From NCBI RefSeq assembly GCF_026790145.1, contig NZ_JALAMS010000011.1, forward strand, positions 1-64,000: DNA of 64,000 nt. The letters are read 5' to 3'. Position numbers and translations under genes: made by a program. The notes beneath the pieces were generated by a model that saw only the letters and a program-made list of their open reading frames with translations, had not been told where the DNA came from and ran no database searches. Source of the DNA: Bacillus_I endophytica_A (GTDB lineage Bacteria; Bacillota; Bacilli; Bacillales; Bacillaceae_H). Positions within the stretch are counted from its first letter, which is position 1. Each line of letters starts with the position of its first letter. Shown here piece after piece: positions 36,800 to 47,100 of the stretch.

Positions 36800-37494
36800 G
36801 ATGTACTCTCCTCTAGTTCTTCCTCAATTGCTTTTTGAATTTCGCTATAGTTGAACGGATCTTCTACAACTTTGTTATTAATCATTACAGTTGGAGTTGA
36901 AACAACATGATAATCCTCCACAAGAGACATATCTTTTTCAACATCTGAAAGCATACTTTTTGCCTCGATATCTTGTTTAAACTGCACAAGATCCACATTT
37001 GTTGTATTTCCTGCAATCTCTGTAAGCTTTGAAACAGTTACCCATTTTTCATTATGATTTTGCGTTGGTTGGGCATTGAATAAAGCTTTATGAAAATTCC
37101 AGTAAGACTTAGGATCTCGCTTTAGTATCGATTCAGCTCCTAGAGCGCTTAGCTCAGACTCTTCCCCATGGAAAAGCACGTTTACATATGAAAAATTCAC
37201 GCTATCTTTTTCAAGATATTCTTTTTGAAGCTTTGGAAAAATCTCTTCTCCCCATGCTTTACATGCTGGACATTTAAAATCTCCAAATTCAACAACTGTA
37301 ACAGGTGCATCTTCCTCACCAAGCAACGGTTGGTTGTTTAAGGAAAAGGAATGAGCTATTTCATCCTCTGAAGAAGTTGTACTTGTTTTAGTTGAATTGC
37401 TGTTTGCTGATAAAAGAAAAAAAGCGATACCCATTGCTAACACCCCTGTAATAAGAGCAGCTACTTTCAAACGAAAGCTTTGGTTACTTTTCAA
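36796..37494 (-). CDS. bdbD: Thiol-disulfide oxidoreductase BdbD (DsbA-like)
   Basis: A 232-residue membrane-anchored thioredoxin-fold oxidase with an N-terminal signal anchor (about 8-30). The active site is CPAC in FGDFKCPACKAWG and the cis-Pro loop is VSTPTVMINN near the C terminus. It introduces disulfides into exported proteins and is recycled by BdbC, with which it overlaps by 4 bases. Its length is close to B. subtilis BdbD. Confidence 0.93.
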   Translation of the reverse strand: MKSNQSFRLKVAALITGVLAMGIAFFLLSANSNSTKTSTTSSEDEIAHSFSLNNQPLLGEEDAPVTVVEFGDFKCPACKAWGEEIFPKLQKEYLEKDSVNFSYVNVLFHGEESELSALGAESILKRDPKSYWNFHKALFNAQPTQNHNEKWVTVSKLTEIAGNTTNVDLVQFKQDIEAKSMLSDVEKDMSLVEDYHVVSTPTVMINNKVVEDPFNYSEIQKAIEEELEESTS

Positions 37495-37584
37495 TTCATC
37501 ACCTCGTTCCTATCAGTTTCTTCTAAACTAGTATTCTTCATTAGTATAGCAGAAACCCTTTTCTTTCTCCTTTTTTCTTTTCAA

Positions 37585-37610
37585 GAAAAAAAGCCGAAAA
37601 TTCGGCTTTT
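37585..37610 (-). terminator. Terminator of cadA
   Basis: The stem AAGCCGAA/TTCGGCTT is followed on the minus strand by a T-rich run, just past the cadA stop. Confidence 0.8.
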
Positions 37611-37614
37611 CTCC

Positions 37615-39948
37615 CTATCTTTTTAAAATTCGCATCGCATTTAAGACAGCTAAAAGCGTAACACCTACATCTGAGAATACAGCTTCCCACATTGTAGCAA
37701 TTCCAAACGCTCCAAGAAGAAGAAAAATTGCCTTAACGCCAAGAGCAAAGCTAATGTTTTGCCATACAATTTTTCTTGTTCGTTTAGCAAGAGAGATTGC
37801 TTCAGCAATTTTAGAAGGCTCATCTGTCATAATAACAATATCTGCTGCTTCAATCGCTGCATCAGATCCAAGTCCTCCCATTGCAATCCCAACGTCAGCT
37901 CTAGCAAGAACAGGCGTATCATTGAGCCCATCTCCCACAAAAATCAGTTTTTCCGCTTTTTCTTTAGCCTTGTCAAGCTCTTCTACTTTTTCAACTTTGT
38001 GCTGTGGTAAAAGCTCAGCATATACTCCATCAATCCCTAATTGTTTTCCAACGTTTTCTCCAACGCTTTTTTGATCTCCTGTAAGCATCATTGTTTTTTT
38101 AATACCAAGCCTTTTTAAAGACTTTAGGGCTTTTTTAGCATCTTGTTTTATTTTATCGGAAATAACAAGATAGCCTGCATAGCGATTATTTACTGCAACA
38201 TAAATAATTGTTCCATACTCACTTGCTCTGCTATAGGAAATAGAATACAAATTCATAAGTTTTTCATTTCCAGCTAAAACTTGTGCTTCATCTACAACTG
38301 CTTCAATCCCATGACCCGCTTTTTCACTATAGCTTGTAATTAGCCCTTCATTCACTTTACCGTTGTATGCTTTTTTTACTGATTCTGCAATTGGATGATT
38401 AGAATGTTGCTCAGCATATGCCGCATAATATAAGACTTGTTCTTTCGTAAAACTTTTTTCAGCATGTACATGAACAACTTCAAATACACCTTCTGTGAGT
38501 GTTCCTGTTTTATCAAACACAACATATCTCACATCATTTAGTGCCTCTAAATAGTTTCCACCTTTTACAAGAATACCTCGTCTAGATGCTGCTCCAATTC
38601 CTCCAAAAAACGTTAGTGGAATAGAAACAACAAGCGCACATGGACATGAAATAACAAGAAAGACAAGTGCTCTATATGTCCAGTCAGCTAACGTTGCCCC
38701 TGTGAAAAGGAGTGGAGGCAAGAAAGCGAGAAGAAAAGCAATAATGACAACAATAGGCGTATAATAGCGGGCAAATTTAGTAATAAAATTTTCAGTGGGC
38801 GCTTTTCGACTGCTCGCGTTTTGAACAAGATCTAATATTTTTGAAACCGTTGATTCTCCGTATTCTTTTGTAACCGTTACTTCTAATAAACCTTGTTTAT
38901 TTACGAATCCGCTCAGCACTTCGCTTCCTTTCTCAACCTCACGTGGAAGCGATTCTCCTGTAAGAGCGGAAGTATCTACTGATGAACTTCCATTTAGGAC
39001 CATCCCATCTAAAGGAATTTTTTCGCCAGGCTTCACAACAATAATATCGCCTTGTTTCACCTCTTCTGGTGAAACTTTCTTGTTCCCTTCACTTTCTTTA
39101 AGATTTGCATAATCAGGACGAATGTTCATCATTTCGCTGATTGATTTACGAGAACGATTAACAGCTAGACTTTGGAACCATTCACCAGTTTGATAAAAAA
39201 GCATAACAGCAACGCCCTCTGCATATTCGCCAATCAGAAATGCCCCAATCGTTGCAATGGTCATTAAGAAATGCTCATCAAACACGCGCCCTCTAATAAT
39301 GTTCCTTGCTGCCCTATACACAACGTCTCCACCAACAATAGCGTATGCGATAAGAAACAGTGCAAATTCAAAAGGAAACGGTAAAGAAGCAAACATCGCT
39401 ATTCCTGTTAGCAAAACTCCTCCACCTAAACGCCATAATATAGAACGCCCATGCTCATCCTTTTCCTTTGAAGAACTTTCTTCCTCTTCCACTGTGATTC
39501 CAGATTCAATTTTATTAATTTTTTGAATAACTTTTTCTTTTTCTCTATTCCAGGAAGCTTCAGAAGCAAGCGTGATGTGAAGCATTTTTGAAACAAAATC
39601 AACGCTTGCTTTCTGAACAGCGGGAATCTTGCCCATTTCTGACTCTATTTTCCCTGCGCAATGCGCACAATCAAGACCGTTCAAATAGAGCGTATACGTC
39701 TCTACACCTTTTTCTTTAATTTTAATATGTGAATCAAGTGAATGTACTTTCTTTTTAACACTTTCTAGCGCTTTCTCTTCTTCGTTCATTTCTACATCAA
39801 ATGTCAACATTTTAGTCGCAAAGTTCACTGTACAACGATCAATACCTTCTAGTGCCTTTACTCCATTTTCGATTTTCATTGCACAGTTCGCACAATCAAG
39901 ACCTTCTAACAAAAGTTCTCTCTTCACTCTTTCTCTCCGATCTTCCAC
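37615..39948 (-). CDS. cadA: Heavy-metal P1B-type ATPase (CadA-like Zn/Cd/Pb exporter)
   Basis: A 777-residue metal-exporting ATPase. Two N-terminal HMA domains carry GLDCANC (Cys19/Cys22) and GLDCAHC. Then come the transmembrane CPC (ISCPCALV), the phosphorylation motif DKTGTLTEG, the HP motif in SNHPIAES, the hinge GDGLNDTPVLARADVGIAMG, and a last helix with SDVGVTLLAVLNAMR. The last, with CPC, is typical of the Zn/Cd/Pb (P1B-2) class rather than copper pumps. Two HMA domains is more than the usual single copy. An ArsR-family operator overlaps the expected start of transcription. It is monocistronic and upstream of bdbDC, as in B. subtilis. Confidence 0.92.
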   Translation of the reverse strand: MEDRRERVKRELLLEGLDCANCAMKIENGVKALEGIDRCTVNFATKMLTFDVEMNEEEKALESVKKKVHSLDSHIKIKEKGVETYTLYLNGLDCAHCAGKIESEMGKIPAVQKASVDFVSKMLHITLASEASWNREKEKVIQKINKIESGITVEEEESSSKEKDEHGRSILWRLGGGVLLTGIAMFASLPFPFEFALFLIAYAIVGGDVVYRAARNIIRGRVFDEHFLMTIATIGAFLIGEYAEGVAVMLFYQTGEWFQSLAVNRSRKSISEMMNIRPDYANLKESEGNKKVSPEEVKQGDIIVVKPGEKIPLDGMVLNGSSSVDTSALTGESLPREVEKGSEVLSGFVNKQGLLEVTVTKEYGESTVSKILDLVQNASSRKAPTENFITKFARYYTPIVVIIAFLLAFLPPLLFTGATLADWTYRALVFLVISCPCALVVSIPLTFFGGIGAASRRGILVKGGNYLEALNDVRYVVFDKTGTLTEGVFEVVHVHAEKSFTKEQVLYYAAYAEQHSNHPIAESVKKAYNGKVNEGLITSYSEKAGHGIEAVVDEAQVLAGNEKLMNLYSISYSRASEYGTIIYVAVNNRYAGYLVISDKIKQDAKKALKSLKRLGIKKTMMLTGDQKSVGENVGKQLGIDGVYAELLPQHKVEKVEELDKAKEKAEKLIFVGDGLNDTPVLARADVGIAMGGLGSDAAIEAADIVIMTDEPSKIAEAISLAKRTRKIVWQNISFALGVKAIFLLLGAFGIATMWEAVFSDVGVTLLAVLNAMRILKR

Positions 39949-40019
39949 TAGCCCTCACCTTACTTTCTCCATAAAAATACATTTTTCCTATGAATAAAGA
40001 TCAAAAGACTTAACCGCCT

Positions 40020-40041
40020 TATATGAGCATATGTTCATGTA
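40020..40041. promoter_or_regulatory. ArsR/CzrA-type operator of cadA
   Basis: TATATGAGCA-TA-TGTTCATGTA is an inverted repeat of the ATATGAACA-N2-TGTTCATAT type bound by metal-sensing ArsR-family repressors. It falls at about +2 to +23 relative to the start expected from the adjacent promoter. Confidence 0.72.
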
Positions 40042-40049
40042 TTAACTTC

Positions 40050-40079
40050 ATTATATTCAATAGGGCCATTTTGTGTCAA
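40050..40079 (-). promoter_or_regulatory. Sigma-A promoter of cadA
   Basis: On the minus strand a consensus TTGACA (40074-40079) and TATAAT (40050-40055) are separated by 18 bases. The cadA ATG lies about 95 bases downstream of the expected transcription start. Confidence 0.8.
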
Positions 40080-40170
40080 TCTCTATTTTCGGAATATTAA
40101 CGTTTGTTTATTCATATCCAATGCATTTTAAAGAGGTTCGTACAAAGGTTAAATTTGTGTTTTTGTCATA

Positions 40171-40199
40171 TAAAAAAAGCCTGTTGTAAGCAGGCTTTA
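40171..40199 (-). terminator. Terminator after a short unassigned segment
   Basis: The stem AAAGCCTG/CAGGCTTT is followed on the minus strand by a T7 run. It lies 150 bases after the gntP terminator, so it would end a transcript from 40200-40316. Confidence 0.65.
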
Positions 40200-40316
40200 A
40201 ATGTCTTTTCTTTTATAAATTTGAATAGTGAAAGACCATGATAGGAGGAAAAGAAGAATCGCCATACCTCCACCAGTATAGTAGAGGCTAACGCCTTAAT
40301 CAGCGATGAACTCCAT
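40197..40316 (-). other. Possible remnant of a small membrane-protein gene
   Basis: From an ATG at 40316 the frame reads six codons, then TAA (40296-40298), then stays open to a stop at 40197. The second part has one hydrophobic segment (MAILLFLLSWSFTIQIYKRKDI) and ends in a terminator stem. There is no good ribosome site for the internal ATG at 40265, where GGAGG is one base away. It may be a broken small gene or chance. Confidence 0.25.
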
Positions 40317-40317
40317 T

Positions 40318-40357
40318 ATAAAAAAGCGTTCTTCCCAAAGAGAAGAACGCCTTTTTT
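40318..40357 (-). terminator. Terminator of gntP
   Basis: The stem AAAGCGTTCTTC/GAAGAACGCCTTT has T runs on either strand, directly after the gntP stop. Confidence 0.8.
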
Positions 40358-40362
40358 ATTGC

Positions 40363-41691
40363 TTATACAAAAATATCGAAAATTAACACACCAGCAAAAG
40401 CAATGAAGGAAAGAAGTGTTTCAAGTACAGTCCATGTTTTGAACGTTTCTTTTACAGTTAAACCTAAATACTCTTTAACAAGCCAGAAGCCAGCATCATT
40501 GACGTGGGAGAACATAAGTGAACCTGCGCCTGTTGCAATAACAAGAAGCTCTAAGTTCACGCCTGTCATGTTTGCGACAACAGGTGATACAATACCAGCA
40601 GCTGTTGTAAGGGCAACAGTTGCAGAACCTGTTGCAATACGAATTAGACCAGCTACTAAAAAGGCAAGGACAATTGGTGAAAGGGATAGATGCTCAGCCA
40701 TCTGAGCAATTGACTCTCCAACACCGCTATCAATTAAAATTTGTTTAAATCCTCCACCAGCACCAACGATTAAAATGATAGAACAAACAGGCAGTACAGC
40801 ATCTTCAGTAAGCTTTTTCACCATATTTTTATCCATGCCTTGACGGAATCCTAAAAGATAGAAAGCAGCAAAACATGCAAGTAAAAGAGCTACAAGTGGA
40901 TTACCAATAAACTCTAATGCCTGAATAACAAACTTTGGTAACGCTTCAATTGTAGGTGCTACAACAGACAGAACCATTAAAAGAATCGGAAGTAAAATAA
41001 CGAAAAACGAAACGCCTGTGCTTGGTAAACTGCTTGATGATGTATTAATACGAATAAGCTCGGGCTCTTTTTCTGGAATTACTCGTTTATGAACCCATTT
41101 TGCAAAAACTGGTCCTGCAACAATTGCAGCTGGAATGGCAATAATAAGAGAATAAATTAAAACTTTGCCAAGGTCTGCGTTATAAATCCCAATGGCTGTC
41201 ATTGCCCCAGGGTGCGGAGGTACAATTCCGTGCACAATCGAAAGACCTGCGATAACTGGAAGTGCAATTAATAGAATGTTTTGCTTTGTTGTTTTATAAA
41301 TCGAAATAACAAGTGGAATTAAGATAATAATTCCTACTTCAAAAAAGACCGGAATACCGATAACAAATCCTGAAATAAGCATTGCCCATGGAAGTTTCTT
41401 ACGTCCGAAAGATCGAATGAAGAAGTCAGCAACTCTCATACCGGCTCCTGATTCAGCCATCATTTTTCCTAAAATTGTTCCAAGTGCTAAAATTCCAACT
41501 AGGTGTCCAAGTACACCGCCGACACCGCTTTCATAAGAGGTTACAATTTTATCTAACGAGAGTCCTGATGTTATAGCCAAAAATAAACTAGCTACAAGCA
41601 AACTAATGAAAGCATGCCATTTGAACACCGAAACTCCAACAACCACAATTGCGATAGATATTAGCGTCATAATTAGTAGATAGAAATCCAA
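40363..41691 (-). CDS. gntP: Gluconate:H+ symporter, GntP family
   Basis: A 442-residue permease with about 12 membrane helices. GntP-family stretches are GILALGTILGKMMAESGAGMRVADFFIRSFG, HGIVPPHPGAMTAIG and HVNDAGFWLVKEYLGLTVKETFKTWT near the C terminus. It imports gluconate or a related aldonate. The gntK and gntZ partners of the B. subtilis operon are not beside it, so the exact sugar acid is open. The promoter carries cre sites, as expected for catabolite control. Confidence 0.9.
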   Translation of the reverse strand: MDFYLLIMTLISIAIVVVGVSVFKWHAFISLLVASLFLAITSGLSLDKIVTSYESGVGGVLGHLVGILALGTILGKMMAESGAGMRVADFFIRSFGRKKLPWAMLISGFVIGIPVFFEVGIIILIPLVISIYKTTKQNILLIALPVIAGLSIVHGIVPPHPGAMTAIGIYNADLGKVLIYSLIIAIPAAIVAGPVFAKWVHKRVIPEKEPELIRINTSSSSLPSTGVSFFVILLPILLMVLSVVAPTIEALPKFVIQALEFIGNPLVALLLACFAAFYLLGFRQGMDKNMVKKLTEDAVLPVCSIILIVGAGGGFKQILIDSGVGESIAQMAEHLSLSPIVLAFLVAGLIRIATGSATVALTTAAGIVSPVVANMTGVNLELLVIATGAGSLMFSHVNDAGFWLVKEYLGLTVKETFKTWTVLETLLSFIAFAGVLIFDIFV

Positions 41692-41746
41692 GGTTCATTC
41701 CCCTTCCTGTTGTATATCATGTCTGAATTTCAAATTTTTAGTATAT

Positions 41747-41760
41747 GGCGAGCGCTTTCA
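41747..41760 (-). promoter_or_regulatory. Weak second cre-like site in the gntP leader
   Basis: GGCGAGCGCTTTCA keeps the right half of a cre (AGCGCTTTCA), with three mismatches on the left. It lies 15 bases downstream of the good cre site. Confidence 0.3.
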
Positions 41761-41775
41761 AAACGTACTGTTTTC

Positions 41776-41789
41776 TGAAAGCACTTTCA
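41776..41789. promoter_or_regulatory. cre site (CcpA) in the gntP leader
   Basis: TGAAAGCACTTTCA is a near-perfect palindromic match to the cre consensus; only the central CG is changed to CA. It lies at about +6 to +19 of the predicted transcript, where CcpA would block elongation. Confidence 0.7.
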
Positions 41790-41801
41790 ATCTATAAATC
41801 A

Positions 41802-41830
41802 ATTATAAGGAAAAATATTTCTTATATCAA
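41802..41830 (-). promoter_or_regulatory. Sigma-A promoter of gntP
   Basis: On the minus strand TTGATA (41825-41830) and TATAAT (41802-41807) are separated by 17 bases. The expected start is near 41795. Confidence 0.75.
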
Positions 41831-41915
41831 TGGATTTGACTAAAAAAAATTTAATCTTTTTATTTTTTATCGATTTTTTATGAAAGACAGGAAAAAAGAA
41901 CCATTAAAATGCTTT

Positions 41916-42605
41916 TTATCCATTTATCCCCACCCACCCTTCTACTAAACAACCTTTATAAAACTTTGTTACTTCTGTAAATCCTGATCTGTTTAAAAGA
42001 TGCTTCATTTTCGCACTTGAAATAAGATGAATGGTATTATCTATTGATTTTTCAAAGTTAAGCCACTCTTCAATAGGAATTCCGTTTGAAAGCATGTATT
42101 CTTTCCATGCTTTCATCTGCCATTGAAACTCGCTTCCCTTTTCACCAACAATAGAAGCTACAAAAAGAGGAGCGCCACTTTTTAATCGCTCACTTATTTC
42201 TTTTAGCAACTTCTCTTGTTCTGCTTCCTTCAAAAAGTGAAGCACAAGCATGTAAGTTGCACCTGTGAATTTTCCTGTTATGCTTTCTACCTCTCCATGT
42301 ATAAAAGTGGCGTTTATCCCTGCTTTCTTAGTGCGCTGTTGTGCGATACTAAGCATTTTTATAGAAGGGTCTACTCCTGTAAATGCCCATCCCTTATTTC
42401 TATTCCCGAGAGTTATAAGTTCTTGTCCTCCTCCAGCCCCAACGATAAGCATATGAATATGCTTGTTTTCTGAAGAGACATATACTGACATAAGATAATT
42501 CATCATCTTATAAAGTTCATCATATCCTGGAATTTTCAAGGGTATTTTCGCTTGATAATTATATACTTCATCACTATGCCAATTCATATTGCTTACTTCC
42601 TTCAT
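41916..42605 (-). CDS. Class I SAM-dependent methyltransferase
   Basis: A 229-residue methyltransferase. Motif I is LIVGAGGGQELITLG, followed by the acidic FTGVDPSIKML and the motif IV region YMLVLHFL. It uses S-adenosylmethionine; the acceptor is unknown. AGGAGG precedes the first ATG. It is a single gene, divergent from the frameshifted LuxR gene at 42744, so it could be that regulator's target. Confidence 0.8.
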   Translation of the reverse strand: MKEVSNMNWHSDEVYNYQAKIPLKIPGYDELYKMMNYLMSVYVSSENKHIHMLIVGAGGGQELITLGNRNKGWAFTGVDPSIKMLSIAQQRTKKAGINATFIHGEVESITGKFTGATYMLVLHFLKEAEQEKLLKEISERLKSGAPLFVASIVGEKGSEFQWQMKAWKEYMLSNGIPIEEWLNFEKSIDNTIHLISSAKMKHLLNRSGFTEVTKFYKGCLVEGWVGING

Positions 42606-42743
42606 CTTTTCTCCTCCTATAAAGTCTTTCTAATCTCTACTCTTTTCGATAAAATTAATTAAGAACTATTCTCAATTATAAAGAAGAAGAAAAAAAAGAC
42701 GATCCCAGAAACATGGGGAAATAAAAATATCAGGAGCAATGAT

Positions 42744-43782
42744 ATGAAAAAGTGGCGTGAAATTGATACAGCTTTACATCGCTTAGAAAAAACATACACA
42801 TCGTCTTGGACATACCGGCAACGTGTTATCACACTTTTACAGCAAGAACTCTCTTTTCAAGCATATTGCCTGTCTGCAGTAGACCCTCACACATTACTTT
42901 CTATAGGAGCTGTTACAGAGCATAACATTGAAAGTATTCATCATCAGATTTTTAAAAATGAATATTTACAACAAGACGTAAATCACTATGCAAGACTTTT
43001 TTATGAAGAAATACGAGTAGCCGTGCTAAGTGAACAAAAAGAAGAACAACTTAAGAAAAGTTACAGATACACATCTATCTTAAAACCCGCCGGATTCAAG
43101 GACGAACTTCGTGCTGTTTTGGTATATAAAAATCAATGTTTTGGGTATTTAACGTTATTCAAAACAGAAGAACACTTTCAAAGTGAAGAAAAAGAGCTTA
43201 TTGAAAACCTTTCTTCCTCGATTGGTCGTGGACTTCAGACCTTTTATCATTTATTTTTAGAACCCGTTCCTTTACAACCTAAAATGCTGTTATTTTCTCC
43301 TGATCTTAAACTGATATCTTATACAAAAACAGGGATAAAGATGTTAGATACCCTAAGAGCTTCTGAATCGTTAGAAGGAGACAAATTGCCAAAGTCAATT
43401 CAAGCTCTCTGCTACCGGACACTAGGAAGTGAGGAAGGGTCAGCACATACGTTACTTGCTCTTCAAAAGTACGGATTTCTAACGCTTTCCTCTTTACTCT
43501 TAATAAAAGATAAAGAGGATTTCAACATAGCCATAAATATTGCTCAGGCCTCTTCAACAGATATTCTAACCATTTAATAAAAAGTATTATAATTTATCAA
43601 AACGTGAAAGTAATATCCTAGATTATTTAATTAAAGGTTCTTCAACTAAAGAAATAGCAAATGATCTCTTTCTTTCTCCTTATACAGTGCAAGATCATTT
43701 AAAATCTATCTTTCTTAAAACAGGTGTATTCACACGAAGAGAGCTTGTTTTTAAGCTGTTTACCCGCTATACCATTCCCTAA
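42744..43782 (+). pseudogene. Frameshifted LuxR-type regulator
   Basis: The first 277 codons encode a sensor-like region of no family I recognise with certainty (possibly GAF-like, about 20-180) and stop at 43577. In another frame, 43594-43782 encodes a LuxR HTH (LSKRESNILDYLIKGSSTKEIANDLFLSPYTVQDHLKSIF). Removing one A at 43567-43568 (CTAACC to CTACC) joins them into a 345-residue protein; the total length is 3n+1. As written, the DNA-binding domain is cut off. A sequencing error is possible because this is the only lesion. Confidence 0.75.
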
Positions 43783-43917
43783 TTTTTTTCTTTTGCACAA
43801 TGATTCACAAATTGTTCATAACTTTATTGAAAACGCTTACCTTTTTTGTATATAATAAAAGTAAGGAAATTCTATAAAACATTAAAAATTTTAATATAAA
43901 TAACAAAGGAGAATGTC

Positions 43918-44100
43918 ATGATTTTAAAAGCGCTACGAAAAAACCGGTTGCTTACAATTAACTATTATGAAGATGGGCTTCTGCAAACTTGTCAAGGGCG
44001 CGTTCATAATCTTAACCTCTTAGATCAAACTTTATTTCTGAAAGATGAAAAGCAAAATATTTTTTCGATTCGTTTATCAGGCATTCAAGATATACAATAA
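43918..44100 (+). CDS. Small protein, possibly YolD-like
   Basis: A 60-residue protein with a strand-rich pattern (LTINYYEDGLLQTCQGRVHNLNLLDQTLFL...IFSIRLSGIQDIQ) resembling the C-terminal core of YolD-like proteins, a family of unknown function. The match is weak. AAAGGAGAATGTC precedes the ATG and a strong terminator follows, so expression is likely. Confidence 0.6.
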   Translation: MILKALRKNRLLTINYYEDGLLQTCQGRVHNLNLLDQTLFLKDEKQNIFSIRLSGIQDIQ

Positions 44101-44128
44101 AAGGAGCTAACTTTAGTTAGCTCCTTTT
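44097..44128. terminator. Bidirectional terminator
   Basis: The stem AAAAGGAGCTAACT/AGTTAGCTCCTTTT has a very short loop. It lies between the convergent small gene and the P450 gene. Confidence 0.85.
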
Positions 44129-44133
44129 GCTAT

Positions 44134-47100
44134 TTATCCTGCCCAAACATCTTTTGCGAAGCGGCCTTGTTCTTCTAAATCGAGAAGAAAACGCTCTGCT
44201 TCTTCTTCACTTTTATGTTCTATGTCTTGATATGCCTTTTTCAACGTACTTTCTACAGCAGGAGCCATACTTTTGCCGTCTCCGCAAATGTAAAGAGCTC
44301 CTTCTTTTTCAACAAGAATAGAAATCACTTCTGCTGCATCCTGTTCTATTAAGTGTTGAACGTACGTTTTGTCACAGCTTTCCATTCTTGAAAATGCCGT
44401 ATGCAGTGTTACAATACCGTCACTTTCTGCTTTTTCAAGTTCATCTTTGTAAATAAAATCATGGGCTTCATTTCGGCAACCAAAATAAAGATGGGCTTCT
44501 CCGAGTGTTTTTCCTTTCTCTTTTAACACAGATCTGGCTTGTAAAAAGCCTCTGAACGGAGCAACGCCTGTTCCTGGTCCAACCATAATAAGCGGTGTAC
44601 TTTCGTCAGCTGGAAGCTCAAAACGAGACTGAGGTGTATTAATAAACATCATCACTTTTTCACCAGCTTGACATTGAGCAAGGTAAGATGAAGCAACACC
44701 ATGATACATTCCATCTCCACTCCATGCTTTTTCTTCTACTACACTTACTGTAATACTTGCTTTTTGATTGCTCTTAAGCGGTGAACTTGAAATAGAATAA
44801 TAGCGCGGTTTTAACGGTGGGCAAAGTGTTAAAAAGCGCTCAAATGACAATTCACATGCCTCATATTTTTCAAGAAGAGACAGCATTGTTAATCGTTTGT
44901 TCGTCACGTTTTCACTATAGTGATCTCCTAGGAGGGCTTCAAGTTCATATTTATGTGGCGGACAAACGGTTGCTTCCGCTAACTCCTGTAGTGCTTTTCT
45001 TGAAACAGGTTCTTGCAATTCAACATTAAAAGTTAAAACATCTCGCACTCGTACAGGTTTGTTCAACGGTAAGTGTTGAAGTCCATATTCATCGCCTTCT
45101 AACATAATGCTCTCACTGCCGTCTAATCCGTAACGCTTCAATACTCGATTAACAAGCTCAGCACTATTTTGCGGAAGAATACCGAGGTGATCTCCTTCCT
45201 TATAAGAAACACCATTTGGTAAAGAGATTTCAATATGACGTGTACTTCTACCACTTTCTTCTCGCTGAAGCTCCTTATTTAACAGAACTTCTGCTTCTTG
45301 TGCTTTATACGTTTTGACAAGTGGATGCTGAACGTTTTCTTTTACAAATGTCACGTTTAATCCTTTTTTCTCTGCTACTTCTTTCGTTTCTTCGACGTTA
45401 AATGTTTCTTTCACTTTTTTCGTCAATTGATTTTTCCACTCATCAAGATGAAGCTCAAAGTCGCCGCTTGCATCTCCTTCTCCTCTATCTACAATCCGTT
45501 CTGCACCAAGCTCAGTCATTTTTTCATCAATAACTCTCGGTATGCGTTGATACGTACTTGCCCAGTTTCTGTCCCCACATCCAAACACAGCATAGTGAAC
45601 ACCTGATAAATCATTTTTTGACGTTTCTAACCAGTTCACAAACTCCGTTGCATTATCTGGAGCTTTTCCATTATAGGAAGCTGAAACAATTAAGACAACG
45701 CCTGATGTTGGCAGCTTGCCACTATAGCTGTTCAAAGCAGCAATAGTTGTGGAGAAACCGTATCTCTCGCCAAGTTCAGCAAGTTCATTTGCAATTCCTT
45801 CAGCAGTGCCTAAATTTGATCCATGAAGAACAAGAAGCGGTGTGTTATGCTCTTCAATGATAACGTCTTGTTCTACTTTTTCAGCTGCTTTGTTTTCGCT
45901 TGTATGATCGTTTAGAGCTGCATATTCGCGCTCTCGAGGACTTACTTGAATTGTAAAATTATCAGGTTTTAATGTTAAAGTTTCTTTTACTTTTAGTTCG
46001 TAGTTTCTGTGATCTACAATATTAAATCTTTGCAGGATCATTCCTAGTACAAGCGTTGCTTCATGTAGTGCAAACTGTTGACCAATACATGCGCGCTGAC
46101 CGTTTCCAAACGGTTTGTACGCATGCATTGGAATTTTCTCTTCATCTTGGAACCGTTCTGGTCGGAATTCTTCCACATTTTCTCCCCACACTCTTTTGTC
46201 TCGGTGAAGATTTCCTAAAAGAACGCTTACGCTTTGGTTCTTTTCTATTGGATATTTTCCTCCTAGCATAATATCCTCTTTCGCATAAAGAGAAAAAGCT
46301 GGAGCAGTTGGCCAAAGTCGTAGGGCTTCGTTTAAAATCATTCGAATATATTTTAGCTTTCTTACATCTTCATAAGTAGGCATTCCTGTTAATACTTCAT
46401 CAACTTCCTTGTATGCTTTCTTGAGCACGCGCGGATTTTTCAAGAGATAGTAAATCGCAAATGATAAAAGACCGCTCGTTGTTTCATGACCCGCAATTAA
46501 AAACGTAATCATTTGGTAGCGAATATTTTCATCATCTAGTTTCTCTCCTGTTTCAGGATCTTTTCCATTTAGCATATGGGCAAGAAGATCGTCTCCATCT
46601 ACCTCTCCTTGTTTTTTACGCTCTTTAATAATCTCATCAGCTAGTTCAAACATGAACATTTTGTCCTCTTGAAATTGACGTTTTTTACGCACCATCAGCT
46701 TATCTTGAATAGGTAAACGATTCATTTTATTCATTGATTCATCCAATGCTCTCACCATACTATCTACAAATGGATGAGCTCCTTCTCGGTAGAAGCTATT
46801 GAAACGATAACCAAAGCCGCAAAGACCGATGGTATCTAGTGTTAAACGAGTCATATCTTCTGGTACATCAATTTCTTCTTCTTTATTTAGACGTTCCCAT
46901 TTTTCAACAAGCTGTGTTGCAATATCAAGCATCATATGATGATAACCTTTCATTGCGCGTTGACTAAAGCTTGGTAATAAAATATTATGGGCTTTTTTCC
47001 AATTCGGCTCTTCTGTATAACTTGTAAAAAGTCCGTCACCTGCAAACTCTCTAGCGCTTGTAAGAGACACTCCTAGCTGCTTTTGAAACTTCTCTTCATC

